Part shown: positions 6,453-10,761 of the stretch, one piece after another
Layout of the letters: each line of letters begins with the position of its first letter
How positions within the stretch are numbered: position 1 is the first letter of the stretch
Assembly: GCA_016928525.1 (NCBI GenBank)
Contig: JAFGKO010000361.1
Location: forward strand, 1 to 10,761
DNA length: 10,761 nucleotides
Source: Anaerolineales bacterium
Lineage (GTDB): Bacteria; Chloroflexota; Anaerolineae; Anaerolineales; Villigracilaceae
Direction: 5' to 3'
Position numbers and translations under genes: made by a program
The notes under the pieces: generated by a model
The model's input: the letters and a program-made list of their open reading frames with translations, nothing else
Told to the model about the DNA's origin: nothing
Databases searched by the model: none

Positions 6453-6506
6453 ATTCTAACCTGTAATCCCACTTTAGGGAATGATAAATTGGAACTTTTT
6501 GAGTTA

Positions 6507-6845
6507 TCACCCGCCCGCGATCTTGACCCTATAGCCCAGTCCCTCTAATGTTTCTGCAATTATCTTACGATGCTCGCCCTGGATCTCGATCAGACCGTCT
6601 TTCACGGTCCCGCCGCTGCCGCAGGCCTGCTTCAAGCGTTTCGATAGAGACTTCAGGTCTGCTTCCGAAAGGATCAGATTTTTCACCAGCGTGACAGTCT
6701 TGCCGCCACGCCCCTTTGATTCGCGATGCAAGTAAGCAATCTGTTGAGCGGGAGGCAGGGACTTCACGTAAGTGGGGTGCAGTTTTTGCTTGCGCAGATC
6801 TCCATGCTTGGAAGACCAGACAGTATGGTAGTCATTTTTTGACAT
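6507..6845 (-). CDS. SUI1/eIF1-like translation initiation factor (YciH type)
   Basis: A 112-residue protein whose C-terminal 70 residues form the SUI1/eIF1 domain: KTVTLVKNL (49-57), the helix LKSLSKRLKQACGSGG (64-79), TVKDGLIEIQGEHR (80-93) and the final GYRVKI (104-109). The CGSGGTVKDG loop is the region that in eIF1 and bacterial YciH contacts the small ribosomal subunit near the initiator tRNA. Bacterial homologues are not essential and influence start-site fidelity. The N-terminus (1-44) is a basic, probably flexible extension. The open frame continues far upstream to 7583, but that part lies opposite the tetR gene; the ATG at 6845 begins the recognisable protein. No Shine-Dalgarno is seen before it. 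It is divergent from tetR with a 116-base spacer. Confidence 0.85.
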   Translation of the reverse strand: MSKNDYHTVWSSKHGDLRKQKLHPTYVKSLPPAQQIAYLHRESKGRGGKTVTLVKNLILSEADLKSLSKRLKQACGSGGTVKDGLIEIQGEHRKIIAETLEGLGYRVKIAGG

Positions 6846-6901
6846 GGGTGGAGGATGCAAGAGAAACAGGAAGATGACAAGAGGGACAATTCCAAGATTC
6901 C

Positions 6902-6930
6902 TTGTATTGGGAATAGAAATTTGATATACT
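6902..6930 (+). promoter_or_regulatory. tetR promoter
   Basis: TTGTAT at 6902-6907 and TATACT at 6925-6930 are separated by exactly 17 bp, a good sigma-70 pair. Transcription would begin near 6937, inside the palindrome at 6935-6952, so a bound repressor would block initiation. GGGAGA at 6952-6957 serves as the Shine-Dalgarno for the ATG at 6962. Confidence 0.65.
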
Positions 6931-6934
6931 AAGG

Positions 6935-6952
6935 CTACCGACCGTTCGGTAG
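6935..6952. promoter_or_regulatory. Palindromic TetR operator
   Basis: CTACCGACCGTTCGGTAG has perfect 7-bp arms (CTACCGA and TCGGTAG) around a 4-bp centre. It sits between the -10 box and the ATG of tetR, covering the expected transcription start. The ACCG...CGGT type of half-site is common among TetR-family operators of fatty-acid and aromatic catabolism. Autorepression of tetR and of the downstream genes is inferred. No second copy was seen near the acyl-CoA dehydrogenase genes or the SUI1 start. Confidence 0.7.
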
Positions 6953-6961
6953 GGAGAGTCC

Positions 6962-7522
6962 ATGACCAGAGACGACATCTTAGACGCGGCTGCGCAGGTA
7001 TTTCGCCAGAAGGGCTTCCATGGCTCTTCCATGGCCGACATTGCCGAAGCTGTGAAACTGCAAAAAGCCAGCCTTTACCATCATGTGTCCAGTAAGCAGG
7101 AGATCTTGCTGGCGCTGCTCGACCGCGCACTCGAAATGCTCTTCGAGCAGATCGATGTAATCGCAAAGCAGCCGTTGCCTGCCGATGAAAAACTGCGCCA
7201 GATGATACAGGTCTACTTGCGTTTGCTGGCAGAGAATGGGGATCTTTCATCGGTTTTGCTGTTCGAGCATCGCTCGCTGGAACCTGGCCAGCACGCGCGT
7301 CATATCCCGAATCGCGACCGCTTCGAGGCTTTGTGGAGGGAAACGCTTGAGGATGGCGTGCGGACAGGCCTTTTTGTCTGTCCTGACACAGCGCTGACGG
7401 TCCGCGCTTTGATGGGCATTCTGAATTGGACCCTGACCTGGTACCGCCCGGAAGGAGCGCTAACCATCGAGCAGATCGCTGATCAATACTCCAGTCTGCT
7501 ACTGAATGGCTTGATGAAATAG
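6962..7522 (+). CDS. TetR/AcrR family transcriptional regulator
   Basis: A 186-residue TetR-family repressor. The N-terminal DNA-binding domain (about 3-49) includes ILDAAAQVFRQKGFHGSSM (6-24) and the helix-turn-helix with recognition helix IAEAVKLQKASLYHHVSSKQ (27-46), the classic family pattern. The C-terminal ligand-binding and dimerisation region (about 50-186) has LFEHRSLEP (85-93 area of the second half, bases 7261-7287) and looks like the regulators found beside acyl-CoA metabolism genes; an acyl-CoA or fatty-acid effector is an inference. It has its own promoter with a perfect palindromic operator, which indicates autoregulation. The MBL hydrolase gene begins 8 bases after its stop, and the two acyl-CoA dehydrogenase genes follow on the same strand. 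Confidence 0.9.
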   Translation: MTRDDILDAAAQVFRQKGFHGSSMADIAEAVKLQKASLYHHVSSKQEILLALLDRALEMLFEQIDVIAKQPLPADEKLRQMIQVYLRLLAENGDLSSVLLFEHRSLEPGQHARHIPNRDRFEALWRETLEDGVRTGLFVCPDTALTVRALMGILNWTLTWYRPEGALTIEQIADQYSSLLLNGLMK

Positions 7523-7530
7523 TAAAAGAC

Positions 7531-8586
7531 ATGAGCCACCCGCCAGTCTTCGCTACCTTCGAAAGCCCCACAGGCATGCGCATTCAGCGCCTGCCCGTTG
7601 AGGCCTTTCCGAACTTGTGGGCTAATCTGTACCTGATCTGCAGCGGCGACGTTCTGGCTTTGATCGACAGTGGCTCTGGGGGTGACAAGTCCAACGAGGA
7701 CCTTCAGCGTGGTTTTGCGATGGCGGGCTATCAATTTTCCGACCTGACCCATATCCTGCTCACGCACGGCCACATTGACCATTATGGCGGCCTTTCCTTC
7801 TTGCGCGACCGTACCCAGGCTCAGATTGGCTTGCACGAACTCGACTGGCAGACCGTCTCCCATCACGAGGCCCGTTTGGCGGTCATGAGTCACCGCTTGG
7901 ATGATTTCCTGGCCGGTGCCGGCATTCCTTCCGAACGGCGCGCTGAATTATTGAACATGTACCGCTTCACCAAGGCGCTCTACCGCTCTGTCCCGGTTGA
8001 CTTTACCTACGAGGCCTGCGAAATGCAAATTGGTCCGTTTGAATTGGTACACGTGCCCGGACATTGCCCCGGACATGTTGCCATTAAACTGGATGATGTC
8101 GTTTTTTGCGGCGATCTCGTTTTGGAACATATCACCCCGCATCAATCTCCCGAAGAACTGACACCGTTCATGGGAGTACGGCATTACCTGGAATCGCTGA
8201 CCGTTTTGGAGCGCTGGGCGAGCGGTGCACGCGTGGTTCTCAATGGTCATGACGAACCGATTGCCGACCTGCCAGCGCGCATCGCTGATACGCGCCAGCA
8301 CCTGTCCCGGCGTATCGACCAGACGTTAGCGGCAGCGTCGGAGCCGCGTACGCTGGCCGAGATCACTGAACAGGTCTACGGTGCGATGGGCGGTTACAAC
8401 GCCTTGCTTGTCATCGAAAAAATCGGCGCGTATGTCGAATATCTCTACCAGCGCGGCCTGCTTGAAATCACCAACTTTGACGAGTTGGAAAACGGGAAGG
8501 AGCCTGTCCCAATTCGCTATCGTCGTTTGGACGTTGGATCTGGGATCGCGATATTTGCGTCGCGTTCCAATGAAACAGCGACATGA
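7531..8586 (+). CDS. MBL-fold metallo-hydrolase, LACTB2/glyoxalase II-like
   Basis: A 351-residue metallo-beta-lactamase-fold hydrolase. The metal ligands are visible: THGHIDH at 78-84 (H79, H81, D83, H84), H178 in PGHCPGH, D195 in FCGD and H240 in LNGHDEP. This is the complete set for a dinuclear site. Residues after about 250 form a helical extension with a winged-helix-like part (TLAEITEQVYG, 274-284, to YLYQRGLLE, 304-312), as in LACTB2-type proteins. Substrates in this branch range from thioesters to nucleic acid; its place between a TetR gene and acyl-CoA dehydrogenases makes an acyl-thioester or related ester plausible but unproven. It lies 8 bases after tetR without a clear Shine-Dalgarno, so coupling is likely. 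Its last ~15 codons and stop lie inside an inverted-repeat element, which may have lengthened the C-terminus. Confidence 0.85.
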   Translation: MSHPPVFATFESPTGMRIQRLPVEAFPNLWANLYLICSGDVLALIDSGSGGDKSNEDLQRGFAMAGYQFSDLTHILLTHGHIDHYGGLSFLRDRTQAQIGLHELDWQTVSHHEARLAVMSHRLDDFLAGAGIPSERRAELLNMYRFTKALYRSVPVDFTYEACEMQIGPFELVHVPGHCPGHVAIKLDDVVFCGDLVLEHITPHQSPEELTPFMGVRHYLESLTVLERWASGARVVLNGHDEPIADLPARIADTRQHLSRRIDQTLAAASEPRTLAEITEQVYGAMGGYNALLVIEKIGAYVEYLYQRGLLEITNFDELENGKEPVPIRYRRLDVGSGIAIFASRSNETAT

Positions 8587-8594
8587 ATGTCGCT
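8543..8594. repeat. Tandem inverted repeats over the MBL gene stop (REP-like)
   Basis: Two inverted repeats lie back to back. The first has arms GGATCGCGA (8543-8551) and TCGCGTTCC (8560-8568), with one mismatch and an 8-base loop. The second is the palindrome AGCGACAT-GA-ATGTCGCT (8577-8594), which folds as a 7-bp stem with loop TGAA; the stop codon TGA (8584-8586) is in that loop. Paired GC-rich stems near a gene end are typical of dispersed REP-like elements, and they may also stabilise or end the transcript. Only one copy is in the window, so being a genomic repeat is an inference. Confidence 0.5.
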
Positions 8595-8611
8595 CCACAA
8601 AATTAGTGTTT

Positions 8612-8636
8612 TTTGTAGATATAAAAAATCTACCAA
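8612..8636. repeat. Inverted repeat directly before the acyl-CoA dehydrogenase RBS
   Basis: Arms TTTGTAGAT (8612-8620) and ATCTACCAA (8628-8636) pair with one mismatch around the loop ATAAAAA. The Shine-Dalgarno AAGGAGAG begins at 8636, right at the foot of the stem. It could be a leader hairpin or an operator; its sequence is unlike the TetR palindrome at 6935-6952. Weak as a terminator, since no T-run follows. Confidence 0.35.
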
Positions 8637-8648
8637 AGGAGAGGGCTT

Positions 8649-9746
8649 ATGTATTCGTTTGAACCCAATGAAGAGCAACAAATGCTGCTCGAAGCGGTTG
8701 GGCGTTACGCTGAAAACGACCTGCGTCCAGCCGGGCATGATGCTGACGAAGAGGGCGTCCTGCCAGAAAAGGTTGTCAGCAAAGGTTGGGAACTGGGCGT
8801 TTTGCAGGCCTCTGTTCCAGAAGCCTATGGCGGCTTTGGCGAGCGTTCGGCGGTCACGGGGGTGCTGGCTGCTGAAGAGATGGCCTATGGCGATCTGGCC
8901 GGGACACTTGCTGTCATGGTTCCGTCATTGTTTGTCACGCCGATCCTGCTGGTTGGTTCTGATGAGCAGAAGCAGGAGCACATCCCGCCGGTCATCGAAA
9001 TGGACTGGCAACCTTACACCGCCGCATTGATCGAGTATGCACTTGACTTCGATCCGCTTGAGCTAAAGACCAGCGCCAGGGCCGAAAGCGATGGCTACGT
9101 GCTGAACGGCGAAAAGGCCTTTGTGCCCTATGCCAAAGATGCAGAAACCATGATCGTTTATGCCAACCTGGATGGAAACACGCAGGGATTCATCGTCCCG
9201 AAAACGGCAGCCGGCCTCTCGGTCCAGGAAGAGGCGGAGAAGTTGATGAGCCTGAATGCGCTTCCGACTTACCGTGTCAAACTGGAGGGGGTGAAAGCCC
9301 CTAAGGCCGATCGTCTGGGCGGCGAAGAGGGGCATGATTTCCAGCCAGTGTTGGCTGCCATGCGCGTGGCGCAGGCTGCCATGGCGGTCGGTGTGGCCCG
9401 GGCGGCTTTCGAGTATAGCCGCGACTATGCCAAGGAGCGCGAAGTCTTTGGTGTCAAAGTGGCACAGAAGCAGGCCATCGCCTTCATGCTGGCCGAGATG
9501 GCAACCGAGATCGAGGCCAGCCGCATGTTGACCTGGGAAGCAGCCTGGAAGCTGGATACCGGTAAAGAAGACGCCTTCAAGGATGCCTATCTCGCTGCTA
9601 CCGGCGCAGCCGATATGGCCATGATGGTCACCGACCGGGCTGTGCAGATCTTGGGCGGCTATGGTTACATCCGCGAGTACCCGGTCGAAATGTGGATGCG
9701 CAACGGGCGTGGTTTTGCCATGTTGACCGGCCTGGCGATTGTATGA
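8649..9746 (+). CDS. Acyl-CoA dehydrogenase family subunit lacking the catalytic Glu
   Basis: A 365-residue protein with the acyl-CoA dehydrogenase fold: N-terminal helices (about 5-115), a central beta domain (about 120-215, with YVLNGEKAFV at 150-159) and the C-terminal helical domain (about 225-365). It keeps the motifs that hold the FAD adenine half, EREVFG (263-268) and QILGGYGY (333-340), and IREYPVEMWMR (341-351). The loop normally reading TEPGAGSD is replaced by IEYALDFD (128-135). The chain stops at MLTGLAIV, with Thr360 where active enzymes carry the catalytic Glu of YEGT; the alternative Glu of isovaleryl-type enzymes is also missing (Met238). A strong AAGGAGAG precedes the ATG. 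The next gene starts 12 bases later behind its own GGAGGTG, so this end is natural, not a frameshift. It is probably one half of a heteromeric dehydrogenase. Confidence 0.85.
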   Translation: MYSFEPNEEQQMLLEAVGRYAENDLRPAGHDADEEGVLPEKVVSKGWELGVLQASVPEAYGGFGERSAVTGVLAAEEMAYGDLAGTLAVMVPSLFVTPILLVGSDEQKQEHIPPVIEMDWQPYTAALIEYALDFDPLELKTSARAESDGYVLNGEKAFVPYAKDAETMIVYANLDGNTQGFIVPKTAAGLSVQEEAEKLMSLNALPTYRVKLEGVKAPKADRLGGEEGHDFQPVLAAMRVAQAAMAVGVARAAFEYSRDYAKEREVFGVKVAQKQAIAFMLAEMATEIEASRMLTWEAAWKLDTGKEDAFKDAYLAATGAADMAMMVTDRAVQILGGYGYIREYPVEMWMRNGRGFAMLTGLAIV

Positions 9747-9758
9747 TGGAGGTGAAAG

Positions 9759-10761
9759 ATGAGTATCGAATTTGAGACCCCCAAACCGATTGCGCAACAG
9801 CAGTTCGTGTTGAAAACAGTGGCCGAGGAGATGATGCGCTCGGTCTCGCGTGAAATGGACGAGAACGAGCATGCCATTCCTTACAGCTATATCGAGTTCA
9901 TGCATGCGGCTATGAAAGCCACCGGCGCGGGTTCGCTGGCCCCAAAGGATGAAAAGAAGGAAGAAGATCCCAATAAACCCAAGCGTCCGCCGATTGGGTA
10001 CCAGTTGCTGGCGCACATGCTGGAGATGCTTTCCTGGGGCGACGTGGGCATGTACCTGGTCACACCGGGAGGCGGATTGGGGGCAGCCGCGGTGGAAGCC
10101 GCTGCCTCGCCCGAGCAGAAGCGGAAATTCCTGGCGCGCTTTGGCGAGGAGAAACCGACCTTTGCCGCTATGTGCATGACCGAACCGGGCGCGGGTTCGG
10201 ACACTTCGGCCATCAAGACCACTGCCGCGCTGGATGGAAAGACCAACGAATGGGTCATCAACGGCGAGAAGATATTCGTCACTGCCGGGCATAAATCCAT
10301 GGTGGCAGACGAGAAATTCGGCAAGGGTTTCATCGTGATCTGGGCTTCGATTGATCCGGCTGCAGGACGGTCTGGTATGCGCGGCTTTGTAATCGAGGCT
10401 GGAACTCCCGGTGTGGCCGTTACCAAGCTGGAACACAAGATGGGCATCCGCGCCAGCGATACCGCGGCGATTTCGCTGGTAGATGTGCGCGTACCGTTCG
10501 ATCATGTATTGGGCAGCCCGACCGTCGAAAAAGCAACCGAGAAGGGCTTCAAGAAGGCGATGGCCACCTTCGACGCCACGCGCCCCATTGTGGCCGCCAT
10601 GGCCCTGGGTGTTGGCCGTGCGTCTCTCGATTTCGTCAAGGAGACCCTCGACAAGGAGGGCATCAAGATACGGTACGGCCTGCCGCGCACCAAGCTGACC
10701 GCTCTCGAGCGGGACGTGATGGAGATGGAGGCACACTACAAGGCAGCCAAGATGCTCATGA
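9759..10761 (+). CDS. Acyl-CoA dehydrogenase family subunit, 3' end outside window
   Basis: The first 334 residues are present and the gene runs off the right edge. Its ATG follows GGAGGTG by five bases. The N-terminal helical domain contains an unusual charged insert (APKDEKKEEDPNKPKRPP, 61-78). The flavin loop is intact, MCMTEPGAGSD (138-148), followed by WVINGEKIFVTAG (165-177) and KMGIRASDTAAISLVDVRVP (227-246). The helix FDATRPIVAAMALGVGRA (271-288) has no isovaleryl-type Glu (Thr274). The ER..FG motif that contacts FAD in the partner subunit is changed to IKIRYG (302-307). These features complement the subunit encoded 12 bases upstream. A catalytic Glu, if present, must lie past the window. 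Role inferred: FAD-bearing, catalytic partner in alpha,beta-dehydrogenation of an acyl-CoA. Confidence 0.85.
   Translation, partial: MSIEFETPKPIAQQQFVLKTVAEEMMRSVSREMDENEHAIPYSYIEFMHAAMKATGAGSLAPKDEKKEEDPNKPKRPPIGYQLLAHMLEMLSWGDVGMYLVTPGGGLGAAAVEAAASPEQKRKFLARFGEEKPTFAAMCMTEPGAGSDTSAIKTTAALDGKTNEWVINGEKIFVTAGHKSMVADEKFGKGFIVIWASIDPAAGRSGMRGFVIEAGTPGVAVTKLEHKMGIRASDTAAISLVDVRVPFDHVLGSPTVEKATEKGFKKAMATFDATRPIVAAMALGVGRASLDFVKETLDKEGIKIRYGLPRTKLTALERDVMEMEAHYKAAKMLM

Noticed and set aside
6444..6458. Second leaderless start for the response regulator (TAGAAT seven bases before the ATG at 6446)
   Set aside because: The -10 match is imperfect, no good -35 or TGn is present, and an AGG at a normal distance from the ATG at 6452 offers an ordinary explanation.
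6846..6934. Promoter for the SUI1 gene in the divergent spacer
   Set aside because: No -35/-10 pair with reasonable match and spacing was found on the minus strand between the tetR operator and 6845.
6846..7583. Upstream extension of the SUI1 frame to 358 codons
   Set aside because: The extension runs opposite tetR and reads as low-quality Ser/Arg/Pro-rich sequence. The recognisable protein starts at 6845.
7483..7893. 136-codon minus-strand frame opposite the MBL gene start
   Set aside because: It has no family motif and lies fully opposite tetR and MBL coding sequence, including the THGHIDH metal site.
9740..9775. Frameshift that split one dehydrogenase gene
   Set aside because: Bases after the stop encode a Shine-Dalgarno and then a complete second N-terminus. 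No frame continues with a YEGT-like sequence, so these are two genes.
9063..10736. Antisense open frame of 557 codons opposite both acyl-CoA dehydrogenase genes
   Set aside because: It spans two genes with clear family motifs and their Shine-Dalgarno sites. Its translation is His/Arg/Gly-rich with no recognisable domain, as expected of a mirror frame in codon-biased DNA.

Overview
The window looks like chromosomal DNA from a member of the Chloroflexota, most likely an Anaerolineae-type lineage. This is inferred from the gene mix, not from a marker gene: a lipoprotein with Thr-Pro-rich linkers and an SH3-like domain, DUF4013 and DUF3592 membrane proteins, a bacterial SUI1/eIF1 protein, and paired acyl-CoA dehydrogenases. 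No rRNA, tRNA, CRISPR array, transposase or phage gene was seen. Fourteen protein genes fill almost all of it; the last runs off the right edge.

Layout. (1) 1-237 is a non-coding leader with a consensus -10 box, driving a stand-alone ATP-grasp ligase (238-1239, +). (2) 1198-3727 is a minus-strand group read from right to left: class I methyltransferase, hemolysin III/PAQR membrane protein, DUF4013 protein, DUF3592 protein. The last gene overlaps the ATP-grasp gene tail to tail. (3) 3742-4651 is a compact minus-strand unit with an extended -10 promoter placed for a leaderless start, a YtxG/DUF948-like membrane protein, a YtxH protein and a strong hairpin terminator. (4) 4761-6845 holds, also on the minus strand, a SUI1-like factor, a response regulator, an SH3 lipoprotein and a FlK-type thioesterase; the last two overlap by ATGA. 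(5) 6902-10761 on the plus strand is a probable catabolic operon: TetR regulator with a perfect palindromic operator at its own promoter, MBL-fold hydrolase, then two adjacent acyl-CoA dehydrogenase genes.

The most interesting signal is in that pair. The first subunit keeps the C-terminal FAD-adenine pocket motifs, but its TEPGAGSD loop is degenerate and it ends just where the catalytic Glu should be, with Thr instead. The second keeps TEPGAGSD but has lost the ER..FG motif. They look like complementary halves of one obligate heteromeric dehydrogenase, as known for mycobacterial FadE pairs. The TetR protein probably controls acyl-CoA oxidation by this enzyme, with the MBL hydrolase as an accessory enzyme. 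Other points of note are a tandem inverted-repeat element at the 3' end of the MBL gene, in which the stop codon sits in a hairpin loop, and the leaderless promoter. I saw nothing that resembles a defence system or a wholly new system.
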